Assembly (NCBI GenBank): GCA_002346225.1
Contig: DDYY01000099.1
Location: forward strand, 1-13,185
DNA length: 13,185 bases
Direction of reading: 5' to 3'
Origin: Bacteroidetes bacterium UBA3022
Lineage (GTDB): Bacteria > Bacteroidota > Bacteroidia > Chitinophagales > BACL12
The notes beneath the pieces were generated by a model that saw nothing but the letters and a program-made list of their open reading frames with translations, was not told the origin of the DNA and did no database searches. The position numbers and the translations under genes were made by a program. This document shows positions 1 to 7,153 of this stretch, piece after piece; the first letter of the stretch is position 1; each line of letters starts with the position of its first letter.

Positions 1-2196
1 GCCCATCTCCTTTTGCTGTTCAAGCGATTCGTTCAGCTCTTCAATCTCTTCCAGGTCTTTCTTAATATCTTCAAATTTTTGATTTATATCATCTTGTTTA
101 TCAATGTTATCCATCATATCCGACGACTTATCCTTCGTCTCCTCACTGACCTGCTCCTGTTCTTTGGCCAACTCTTCCAACTCGTTGATGGCTTCCTGCA
201 TTTTTTCCTCCAGCTGTAATTGCTTGAACAACTCGAGCATTCTATCCAGCTCCTGTTCCAGCTGTTCGTTGTCGAGGTCCATCTCCTCCATCTTTTCCAG
301 CGACTGCTCCTTGTTCAATTGCTCCATGAGCTCCTGTAGCTCTTTGTACAACTCCTTCATTTCTTCATCCATCACTTCATTGAAGAGCTCTTCCAGCTGG
401 CGTTGCTTCTCCATTATTTTCTCCTCTGGCTGCAGGTATTCTTCCTCCATTTGCCGGTTCTCCTGCAGCTCCTTCTTCAGCTCTCCTACTTTTTCCTGCA
501 GTTGCTGCTGGCGCTGCATCAGGTTTTCCAGCACTTTCTTGTCTTCCCAGTTCAACTCCTTCTTCTGCAGCAGTTTGTCTTCCATCTCAGCGGTCTCTTT
601 GCGGATATCGCGCAATTCTTCGAGCACTTTTTCCAGTCCGCTTTGCACTGATGCGTTGGTAGCATCGCGCAGCTCTTTCAGTTCATCCTTTCCGGGAATG
701 CGGTATTGCATCATGGCACTTCGGGCAGACTTGGGCCCGTTGACCGCGTCGTTGTCCCATACTTCAAAATAGTAATTGACACGATCGCCGGGCTGCAGTT
801 GTAGCTGGCCCATATCCCAGGCATGCACGAATCCTGCTTTATTCCCACTTTTTTCCAGGGTTATTTTTTCGTTGCCGCGGTCTGATACAGCAGTACCTCC
901 CGACTCGGTGGATCTTTCTATCTGGTAATAGAACCCTCCACGTGTAAAGCCATAGTCGTCAGTAGCCTCTCCTATAAAGAACAGGTATTTTTCATCTGTG
1001 GAGTCACTCGCCTGCTCTACAGCTATCTGCGGATAGGCATCCGGGAGTACTTGCATGAAGTAAGCCAGTGTGTCAGCGCTGTGCAGCTGTTCGTTGGCAA
1101 CGCTTATTGCATAGCGGCCGCCGTTAAGAAACCGGTGTTCTGCCTCAAACCGGTCCTTTCCGCTTCTTTGTGCGGGCAGGGCACTGTCGGCCAGAAAGAC
1201 CTCTACCGCGCTGGCATGGGCCGTGGAGAAGCGCCATGTAATGGTTGTGCCTTCCGGAACGGTGAGGTCGCCGGTATTGGTGAACACTTCATCTTTTTTA
1301 CCTGTATAGTCGGGATAGTCGGCATGAATAGTGAATTCCTGAATGGCAGGCAATGGTAGCACAGCAATGGTATAAGATGCCGAAGAGAAGCCATTAGCCT
1401 CCAGTCGAAAACGGACATCCGCAGGAATTTTCTTGAAAGTGTAGGTAAATGCACCGGGACCGTTCACTTCCATAGAGTAGGTGCCGGTGGCGGTGACGAT
1501 GCTTACCGCTGCTGGAATTACATTGCCTCCAACGTCCACTGATAGCTCGAAGTCATCGTATTGAGGAACCTCCAGCACTTCATTGTTGATGCGGAAGCGA
1601 AAGGGGGCTTCTTTTTCGAAATAACGGTTATTGCGGATAAGGCGATAGTTGCTGTCTATGAGAATATTGGGTGCGGCAAACAGCAGGAACAACAAAATGG
1701 CCACCGGCGGCAGGGCAAATGGCAGGTATTTTTTGTTCTTGCGTATATCGATGGCTTCCCGGAACGGTACCAGCTGAATCGCGGATATCTTCTGGTCGAT
1801 ACTCGCTTCAATCAGCGACTTATCCTTAGCTTCTGCAGACTGAGAACGCAGCTGCAGGATGTTCAGCAGTTTGTCTTCCACATTGGCAAAATGATCACCG
1901 ATAATGCGACTGGCAGTGGCGTAGTCTATGATCCTCCCCAGGCGCATGAAATGCAGCAGGGGCTGGATAACCCACACGAAAAGACCCGCCCCGGCGGTGA
2001 GCAGCCAGCCGTAGAACAGCACTTTCCGCATGGTTGGCGGAAAATAGAAATAGAATTCAAGGATGCTGAAAAGCAGGTAGGCCGATAGCACAGTAGCCAG
2101 TGTGTACAATCCTCCCCTTACCATCTGATTGAGATAGTAGCGGCGGATAAAAGCATCCAGCTTTTGAATTAATAATACATAATTTCTTTCTGACAT
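1..2196 (-). CDS. DUF4175-like membrane/coiled-coil protein, N-terminal 732 codons (3' end off window)
   Basis: Translating the minus strand from the ATG at 2196 gives 732 uninterrupted codons to the window edge, so the C-terminus is missing. The start reads MSERNYVLLIQKLDAF. Three hydrophobic segments lie at about residues 30-52, 59-81 and 158-179. A probably extracytoplasmic beta-rich part follows (about 190-490, with phrases such as HADYPDYTGK and VNYYFEVWDND). From about residue 500 to the edge the protein is almost pure Glu/Lys/Gln/Leu coiled coil. This order (membrane helices, beta region, long charged coil) matches the large proteins annotated DUF4175 in Bacteroidota, usually about 1,100 residues; their biochemical role is not established. 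The family call is from recognition of architecture, not a search. The gene is divergent from the FkbM gene, with 158 nt between start codons. No in-frame alternative ATG is needed, since the first helix starts soon after this one. Confidence 0.85.
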   Translation of the reverse strand, partial: MSERNYVLLIQKLDAFIRRYYLNQMVRGGLYTLATVLSAYLLFSILEFYFYFPPTMRKVLFYGWLLTAGAGLFVWVIQPLLHFMRLGRIIDYATASRIIGDHFANVEDKLLNILQLRSQSAEAKDKSLIEASIDQKISAIQLVPFREAIDIRKNKKYLPFALPPVAILLFLLFAAPNILIDSNYRLIRNNRYFEKEAPFRFRINNEVLEVPQYDDFELSVDVGGNVIPAAVSIVTATGTYSMEVNGPGAFTYTFKKIPADVRFRLEANGFSSASYTIAVLPLPAIQEFTIHADYPDYTGKKDEVFTNTGDLTVPEGTTITWRFSTAHASAVEVFLADSALPAQRSGKDRFEAEHRFLNGGRYAISVANEQLHSADTLAYFMQVLPDAYPQIAVEQASDSTDEKYLFFIGEATDDYGFTRGGFYYQIERSTESGGTAVSDRGNEKITLEKSGNKAGFVHAWDMGQLQLQPGDRVNYYFEVWDNDAVNGPKSARSAMMQYRIPGKDELKELRDATNASVQSGLEKVLEELRDIRKETAEMEDKLLQKKELNWEDKKVLENLMQRQQQLQEKVGELKKELQENRQMEEEYLQPEEKIMEKQRQLEELFNEVMDEEMKELYKELQELMEQLNKEQSLEKMEEMDLDNEQLEQELDRMLELFKQLQLEEKMQEAINELEELAKEQEQVSEETKDKSSDMMDNIDKQDDINQKFEDIKKDLEEIEELNESLEQQKEMG

Positions 2197-2354
2197 AAAA
2201 TAACCGTGCAGTAAACAATAACGATAATCACCTTATGATGGTATGTTAAAAACCATAAAGCACAGGCATTATCACATCAAATGTTACACAATTTTAATGA
2301 AACAGGGTTAATTCAACGAAGAAAAATCAATTACTTTTGATAGTATTTAATAGT
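2197..2354. other. AT-rich divergent intergenic region
   Basis: 158 nt separate the divergent DUF4175-like and FkbM starts. The region is AT-rich and holds no ORF of note. The only recognisable signal is a plus-strand TACTTTTG near its right end. On the minus strand no good TAnnTTTG box was found; TAACATTTG (one extra base) is the nearest match. A weak ATGGT/ACCAT inverted repeat at 2238-2242 and 2252-2256 is probably not meaningful. Confidence 0.5.
2332..2339 (+). promoter_or_regulatory. Bacteroidota-type -7 box (TACTTTTG) before the FkbM gene
   Basis: TACTTTTG fits the Bacteroidota -7 consensus TAnnTTTG and lies 15 nt before the ATG at 2355. No convincing -33 TTG element stands at the usual distance. 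The possible upstream TTG start at 2337 lies inside this box, which argues for the ATG at 2355 as the true start. Confidence 0.45.
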
Positions 2355-3095
2355 ATGATTCGAATCATTACCAAAATTCAAAGGAAACTGGGTCTTTTGA
2401 CGGGATTTCATATTCGTGTTAAAAGATTCACAACTTCTGCCAGTGATAGTTATAGACTCTACAAGCTGTTGAAGCACAAAGAAATAAACTGCATTATTGA
2501 CATTGGTGCAAATGAAGGGCAATTCGTTGAGCAGCTATTGGATTATGGTTTTAAAGGCAAGGTCATTTCTTTTGAGCCAACTATAAGAGCGCACTCAATA
2601 ATAAGCAAAAAGTCCCTTAAGCACAGCAATTGGGTAGTGGCAGAAAGGTGTGCGATTGGTGATAAAAGACAAAAAACTGAAATACATGTTAGCAGAAATT
2701 CTGTATTCAGTTCAATCCTCCCCATTGTTAGTGACCAGGTACAAAATGCTAAGTCTTCTGTTGTTGATCATGTAGAAACTGTTCAGATTTATACTTTAGA
2801 TGAGATTATTGGTGAATATATTGACTTGAGAAAGTATAATTGCTTACTAAAGGTTGACACACAAGGATTTGAATACCAAGTACTTCAAGGGGCAACAAAA
2901 TCAATTAGAGAATTTGTTGGATTAGCGATTGAGATACCTCTGTTTCCGATCTACGAAGGGGTTTCATTTGATTACTTTACAATGAACGATTGGTTACGTA
3001 AGGAGGGGTATACCCCATATAGCTTTAAAAATGAAGGTGTTAATTATAAGACAGGAAGAGTAAATACGATAGATGGAATTTTTTTTAAAATTTAG
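2355..3095 (+). CDS. FkbM-family SAM-dependent methyltransferase
   Basis: A 246-residue protein of the FkbM methyltransferase family, which transfers a methyl group from S-adenosylmethionine, typically to a hydroxyl of a sugar or polyketide. The SAM-binding motif DIGANEG is at residues 49-55, followed by the acidic loop VISFEP. The family signature LLKVDTQGFEYQVLQGA includes Asp168 and Glu173. Length is normal for the family. The start is set at the ATG at 2355 rather than the in-frame TTG at 2337, because the TTG overlaps a likely promoter. No signal peptide is seen, so the enzyme should be cytoplasmic. Its last 23 nt overlap the start of the next gene, a T9SS-secreted protein, so the two are probably co-transcribed and translationally coupled. 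The acceptor is unknown; a surface glycan or glycoprotein sugar is a reasonable inference. Sampled 60-nt lines gave 35-43% GC, below the flanking genes. Confidence 0.9.
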   Translation: MIRIITKIQRKLGLLTGFHIRVKRFTTSASDSYRLYKLLKHKEINCIIDIGANEGQFVEQLLDYGFKGKVISFEPTIRAHSIISKKSLKHSNWVVAERCAIGDKRQKTEIHVSRNSVFSSILPIVSDQVQNAKSSVVDHVETVQIYTLDEIIGEYIDLRKYNCLLKVDTQGFEYQVLQGATKSIREFVGLAIEIPLFPIYEGVSFDYFTMNDWLRKEGYTPYSFKNEGVNYKTGRVNTIDGIFFKI

Positions 3096-5703
3096 TGGGT
3101 TCAAAAAGTGTTTATTTGTATTTCTGCTTATCTTTCTAATAGGCTCAAATATTTATTCACAAACTATTTCCCTTTTTACATGGCCATCATCCAACGTTCA
3201 GTTTACTGCAATTACTTCTTATAATGATGGTTTAATTGTTGCCGGTACAAAAGGAAATGAAATAATTTTAGCAGAGTTCAACACGAGTCTTGATTTGATT
3301 TCAAGTGCTGTTTTTTCTGTAGAATCCGGTGTCACTCTAACAGTTCCTAAATCTATTCTTGTTGATGATGAAGGCTACCTTGTTGTTGTTGGATATCAAT
3401 GGTTTGGAAGTGAATCTGATGCGCACTCATTTGTTTTTCGTTTCAATTATGCAACTGGAATTTTGGATTGGTTTAGAAAGTATGATAATGAGGGCTCCAT
3501 TCTTCAGAGAGTAATAATAGAACCAACGACTGGAGATTATATTGTTTGTGGTCAGAATGGTCACCCGTCGGAACAGTCTGCTGTATTGATAAGATTTAAT
3601 AAGGATACAGGTGACGAAACCATTATAAGCAATGTAACGCATCATCCACTAAGTGATACATACTGGAGCGTTATATACAATGAAGGTTATTATTACCTTT
3701 CTACGCGCTATCAATATTATGGCGGATTAGCAGAAAAAATGCGTTCAACAATCACTAAGTTAAATAGTGATGGAACAGTTGTTTATGCGAAGAACTATAT
3801 AACGGATACTTTAAGTAGCGCCAGGTTATATGGAGCCGATATTGCAATAAAAGGTGATCAGCTTTACTTGCTTTCGCATGGTGATGACGCAGGAACTAGC
3901 ACCGCTGAAAAGCTATTCATTACAGCAACTAATCTGGACGGCGATTTCTTATGGAATAAACAATATAATTATAGCACAGATAATGACGGAATCTGGCATC
4001 AAATAACCCCCCTTCCTTCCGGTTTACTTGTTGCTGGCAGCAGATATAATCCATCCGGATCTTCAGGTCATGGAGGAGACATCTTTCTTTTAAAAATTTC
4101 AGACTCTGGTGTTGTTGAATGGTCTAAAACTTATCCATTTAAGAATGACAGCTATTATTATATGGGGAAAACAGATGTATTTGAAGTTATAGGCGACTAT
4201 ATTTTTGCAATTGGATTTTCTGATGAAGCAGACGATAAAGGTGTAGTAATGAGAACATCCCTTTCGCTTGAAGGGTATATTTCAGAGGATTGCTCGGAGG
4301 TGATTGAGCTGGATATTATTGATGGTGATGATATCGCGCAAAACACGGATTTAGACGACATATCATATGAAGGGTTTTCTAACATAACTCCAGCGATACT
4401 TTCAAGTGAACTGGAGTTCTATGATGATTTATGTCCATTATTAACGATACTATCAGATACAATCTGTTCTGGTTCTATTTATACCTTACCTGATGGTTCA
4501 GAAGTAACAACTTCAGGCGTTTATGAGGTAATATTATTGGGTGAAGGTGGAGTTGACAGCACGGTTATTACTATACTTGAAGTTGTAGAGGAGTATATTA
4601 TTGAATATGATATCAATCTTTGTGATGGGGATATTTTTGAATTACCTGATGGTTCTGTAATTGATGTTTCAGGGACATATCTTATCGAATCAACAAGTGT
4701 GGACGGATGTGATAGTAAACTAATTTATAATATAATTTTTAATGATATAATTGAAAATGCCACTGATACCAACATTTGCGAAGGAGAGCTGTTTATTTTG
4801 CCTGACGGAACTGCAGTTAGTGATACAGGGGTATATTTATCAGAATTAGTCTCAATATTTGGTTGTGATAGTATTATATACACTACAGTTGGTATAATGC
4901 CAACCTATAACCTGGTTGAATCATATAATATTTGTAGTGATGAGTCCTTTGTTTTACCAAGTGGTGAAGTAGTTTCAACTTCAGGAACATATATTTCTAA
5001 TTTGTTAACACTAGATGGCTGCGATAGTATAATTCAAATAGATTTACAAGTTTACAATGTTTTTGACACCTTGATTAACGCAATTATTTGCGAAGGGGAA
5101 ACATATCCTTTGCCTGATGGTACTAATGCCGGTGTTGAAGGGATTTATGAATTTAACTACCTGTCAGCTTATGACTGTGATTCTTCCTATACTATTCAAA
5201 TTCAAGTTATTGCTGAACTGGAGGATTTTGTATTGTTTTCCAGTGACACATTAATTTGTGATGATTTACCCTTCATTTATCTCACTGTTGATGAAGGTAT
5301 AGGTAATGTTCTGTGGAGCACTGGTTCTTCCTCTTTTTCAATCTTAGTTGAAGAAGAGGGATTGTATTCAGTAATTGTATCAAATGATTGCTTTACATAT
5401 ACAGATTCGGTTCTTGTTTCTACGTGTCCTATTGCAAATCTACCGAATGCCTTTTCACCGAATGGTGATGACAATAATGATTATTTTCAGCTAATTCATA
5501 CAGGAATTAGTAGCAGTAATTTTTTAGTTGAGATATATAATAGGTGGGGGCAAAAAATATTTGCCTCCAGTGATTTGAGTTTTAAATGGGATGGTAAGTA
5601 CGAAGGAATAGATCAAGAAATTGGTGTATACGTTTATATAATCTATTATGATATAAATGGCAGCTCAATTGTCAAATCAGGGACCATAACACTTGTTAGA
5701 TAG
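3073..5703 (+). CDS. Secreted T9SS type B repeat protein (gliding-motility-type C-terminal domain)
   Basis: An 876-residue exported protein of unknown specific function. Order of parts: a signal peptide (basic start, then CLFVFLLIFLIGSNIYSQ, cleavage near residues 29-30); a beta-propeller-like region at about 30-400 with recurring W-x-K-x-Y phrases (DWFRKYD, LWNKQYN, EWSKTYP); a linker; five 52-residue cysteine repeats from Cys465; a diverged Ig-like segment at about 725-784 (VLWSTGSSSF, GLYSVIVSNDC); and a C-terminal type B sorting domain at about 785-876 (LPNAFSPNGDDNNDYF, IYNRWGQKIF, GVYVYII). The tail is the CHU_C / gliding-motility-associated class recognised by the type IX secretion system, so the protein should cross the outer membrane and be released or attached to the surface. 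The ATG overlaps the FkbM gene by 23 nt. Sampled lines are about 33-37% GC against about 47-50% in the neighbours. No terminator hairpin was seen after the stop. Confidence 0.88.
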   Translation: MEFFLKFSGFKKCLFVFLLIFLIGSNIYSQTISLFTWPSSNVQFTAITSYNDGLIVAGTKGNEIILAEFNTSLDLISSAVFSVESGVTLTVPKSILVDDEGYLVVVGYQWFGSESDAHSFVFRFNYATGILDWFRKYDNEGSILQRVIIEPTTGDYIVCGQNGHPSEQSAVLIRFNKDTGDETIISNVTHHPLSDTYWSVIYNEGYYYLSTRYQYYGGLAEKMRSTITKLNSDGTVVYAKNYITDTLSSARLYGADIAIKGDQLYLLSHGDDAGTSTAEKLFITATNLDGDFLWNKQYNYSTDNDGIWHQITPLPSGLLVAGSRYNPSGSSGHGGDIFLLKISDSGVVEWSKTYPFKNDSYYYMGKTDVFEVIGDYIFAIGFSDEADDKGVVMRTSLSLEGYISEDCSEVIELDIIDGDDIAQNTDLDDISYEGFSNITPAILSSELEFYDDLCPLLTILSDTICSGSIYTLPDGSEVTTSGVYEVILLGEGGVDSTVITILEVVEEYIIEYDINLCDGDIFELPDGSVIDVSGTYLIESTSVDGCDSKLIYNIIFNDIIENATDTNICEGELFILPDGTAVSDTGVYLSELVSIFGCDSIIYTTVGIMPTYNLVESYNICSDESFVLPSGEVVSTSGTYISNLLTLDGCDSIIQIDLQVYNVFDTLINAIICEGETYPLPDGTNAGVEGIYEFNYLSAYDCDSSYTIQIQVIAELEDFVLFSSDTLICDDLPFIYLTVDEGIGNVLWSTGSSSFSILVEEEGLYSVIVSNDCFTYTDSVLVSTCPIANLPNAFSPNGDDNNDYFQLIHTGISSSNFLVEIYNRWGQKIFASSDLSFKWDGKYEGIDQEIGVYVYIIYYDINGSSIVKSGTITLVR
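4465..5244 (+). repeat. Five tandem 52-residue (156-bp) cysteine repeats within the T9SS type B gene
   Basis: The first cysteine of each unit falls at residues 465, 517, 569, 621 and 673, exactly 52 apart each time. A second cysteine lies 29 residues later at 546, 598, 650 and 702; in unit 1 this position is Val494. The unit pattern is C-x-G/D-x(4)-L-P-D/S-G-x(5)-G-x-Y, then G/D-C-D-S. Each cysteine pair probably forms a disulfide in an extracellular beta-sandwich unit. The DNA copies are well diverged, so these are old protein repeats rather than recent duplications. A further cysteine at 729 is 56 residues on and begins a different domain. Confidence 0.9.
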
Positions 5704-5787
5704 AATTTCCAATATTTCGCAAAGACTAAGAAGACTGTAGGTTGTTATTTATTCAAAGGAAGCCGAAGCGCAACATAAAAAAGGCTA

Positions 5788-6903
5788 TCAGGAACTGCGC
5801 TCGTAAAGGAACAACAAACGCAGTTTTTTCCTGTAAAAACGGTAGTAGATGCTAAGTGGTTGGGTCACTTTTGACGCCCATGTATAACGGATAATATCTA
5901 TATGCTTAATCATAAAGATAAATGCCACTACAAATAACAGAGCACCAATGCCGCTCATCCAGGGATCCCATGCTTTACCTCCCAATCGGCTAATGCCCAG
6001 CCCGAACCAGGTGCCCCAAAGTACTACATAGTGCACGCTGTAGATGGTCAATGTTTCGGTACCGATTCTGGGAATCAGCGCCGGCATATTTTTCCAGAAG
6101 CGGGTAATAAGCATGATCAGCCCGATAACCACCCATACATCACCCAGACGGATAAGCAGGTGACTGTTGACTATGCGCCAGGCGATAAAGCCTTCCATGC
6201 CGGTAATACGGTATAAGTCTATCAGCGTTTCAATAGAGAAGTAATGAAACAGCAAGCCAACAGACAGCATGGTGAGCGGCAGCCACCATGTATGCGATAC
6301 CTGGTTGTTACGTGCCAGCAATACGCCACCAACACCGCCAAACAGGGCATAACCTACCCAGGGAAAGAGGGTGAAGGTGCTGAATCCTTCATTGACCATA
6401 TAGGAAGCCAGAAATCCAGGCATGGCACTCCAGTCGGCATGGCCAATAGCCGGTTCGAAATAGAATGCCAGGAAACCGGCGATACCCAGCAACCAGGGGA
6501 GGCTGAGCTTGAGTTCCTGTTGCAGGATATTGAGGCCAATAAGCACCAGCAGCGACAATCCGATGATGTGCAACACATCAGCGCCCCATACCCAGGAATA
6601 GATTTCTCCTTTGAAAATCAGCGCCAGAAAATTCAGTCGCAGAAGGTAACCTATCGCAATAAGCTGCAAACCCCGGCCAATACCTTTATAAATGCGTTCG
6701 TTGTCGCGCCAGGGTATAGATTTTCTGCTCAGAAGGTACATGAATACCAGACCCGCCGAGAAAAAGAACACCGGAGCTGTTATACCCCGCATAAACGACC
6801 AGCTATAGAAGAGCCAATTTGTTTTGTCGCGAAACACCGGATCGAGCATAGTATCCACAAAGTGACCCTGCAACATCATGAGGATGGCAAAAGCCCTTAC
6901 CAC
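5788..6903 (-). CDS. Multi-pass membrane acyltransferase-like protein (HGSNAT/DUF1624-like)
   Basis: From the GTG at 6903 this gives 371 residues with roughly ten hydrophobic segments, for example ITAPVFFFSAGLVFMYLL, LHIIGLSLLVLIGLNIL, GDVWVVIGLIMLI and IYSVHYVVLWGTWFGLGI. The opening LDVVRAFAILMMLQGHF, with a conserved Asp, Arg and His, is typical of membrane acyltransferases of the heparan-alpha-glucosaminide N-acetyltransferase/DUF1624 type, which move acyl groups to sugars across the inner membrane. OpgC-like or acyltransferase-3 membership is an alternative. The conserved Leu-Asp of this motif, and the preceding SGRIVF, lie upstream of the GTG. The frame stays open to a TAA at 6981-6979 with no ATG, GTG or TTG. 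The true start may be the ATT at 6963, or the sequence may carry a one-base indel. A TACCTTTG box at 7069-7062 could drive it. The substrate is unknown. Confidence 0.8.
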   Translation of the reverse strand: MVRAFAILMMLQGHFVDTMLDPVFRDKTNWLFYSWSFMRGITAPVFFFSAGLVFMYLLSRKSIPWRDNERIYKGIGRGLQLIAIGYLLRLNFLALIFKGEIYSWVWGADVLHIIGLSLLVLIGLNILQQELKLSLPWLLGIAGFLAFYFEPAIGHADWSAMPGFLASYMVNEGFSTFTLFPWVGYALFGGVGGVLLARNNQVSHTWWLPLTMLSVGLLFHYFSIETLIDLYRITGMEGFIAWRIVNSHLLIRLGDVWVVIGLIMLITRFWKNMPALIPRIGTETLTIYSVHYVVLWGTWFGLGISRLGGKAWDPWMSGIGALLFVVAFIFMIKHIDIIRYTWASKVTQPLSIYYRFYRKKLRLLFLYERSS

Positions 6904-6984
6904 ATCGAGGAAAACGATGCGACCGGAAGCTACTGGGGAAAGAGATGAAGTGGCGATAGCAATATATTTATAAGGGTGTTACTG

Positions 6985-6992
6985 TACTTTTG
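6985..6992 (+). promoter_or_regulatory. Possible -7 box (TACTTTTG) towards the serine hydrolase gene
   Basis: TACTTTTG matches TAnnTTTG on the plus strand, but it lies about 160 nt before the hydrolase ATG at 7154. It is the only consensus match found in that interval on this strand, and it could be chance in AT-rich DNA. Confidence 0.2.
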
Positions 6993-7061
6993 TTGCTGAA
7001 GGAAGAGTTATTGCCTGCTATTCAAAACACCCATCTTGTACACTGGTTCCGTTCAGCGGTG

Positions 7062-7069
7062 CAAAGGTA
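7062..7069 (-). promoter_or_regulatory. Bacteroidota-type -7 box (TACCTTTG) towards the acyltransferase gene
   Basis: The minus strand reads TACCTTTG here, the same octamer found before hutU, the lipoprotein gene and the propeller gene. It would give a 5' leader of roughly 95 nt to the ATT at 6963, or about 150 nt to the GTG at 6903. No clear -33 element was seen. Confidence 0.45.
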
Positions 7070-7153
7070 CGGTTTTTGAACAAGTTGTTAATTCTTTTTA
7101 CCTCCTACTGTTACAACGGTTAAATAGTCATTCAAGTTCTGATATTTTAAAAT

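Larger units (their letters stand above)
6904..7153. other. Divergent intergenic region between acyltransferase and hydrolase
   Basis: About 250 nt (about 190 if the acyltransferase begins at the ATT at 6963). It holds one -7 box on each strand and an eight-residue minus-strand ORF (MGVLNSRQ, 7034-7008) just downstream of the TACCTTTG box. No RNA gene or long repeat was recognised. Confidence 0.4.

Noticed and set aside
104..772. Plus-strand Ser/Cys-rich open frame of 222 codons
   Set aside because: It is the antisense shadow of the Glu/Lys-rich coiled coil of the DUF4175-like gene; its extreme Ser/Cys content comes from reverse-complemented Glu/Leu/Lys codons.
2337..2354. TTG start extending FkbM by six residues
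   Set aside because: The TTG overlaps the TACTTTTG promoter box, and the ATG at 2355 is a better start with a normal family length.
2376..5761. 11-bp direct repeat ATTCAAAGGAA at 2376-2386 and 5751-5761, near both ends of the AT-rich pair
   Set aside because: The left copy lies inside the FkbM coding region, the repeat is AT-rich and short, and no integrase or transposase is present; chance is the likelier explanation.
5764..5790. AGCC/GGCT inverted repeat with a T-run near the end of the acyltransferase gene, as a terminator
   Set aside because: The stem is only 4 bp with a long loop, and the order of stem and T-run does not fit an intrinsic terminator on either strand.
6244..6948. Plus-strand frame of 234 codons opposite the acyltransferase
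   Set aside because: Its sequence has no recognisable domain, while the opposite strand gives a coherent multi-pass membrane protein over the same bases.
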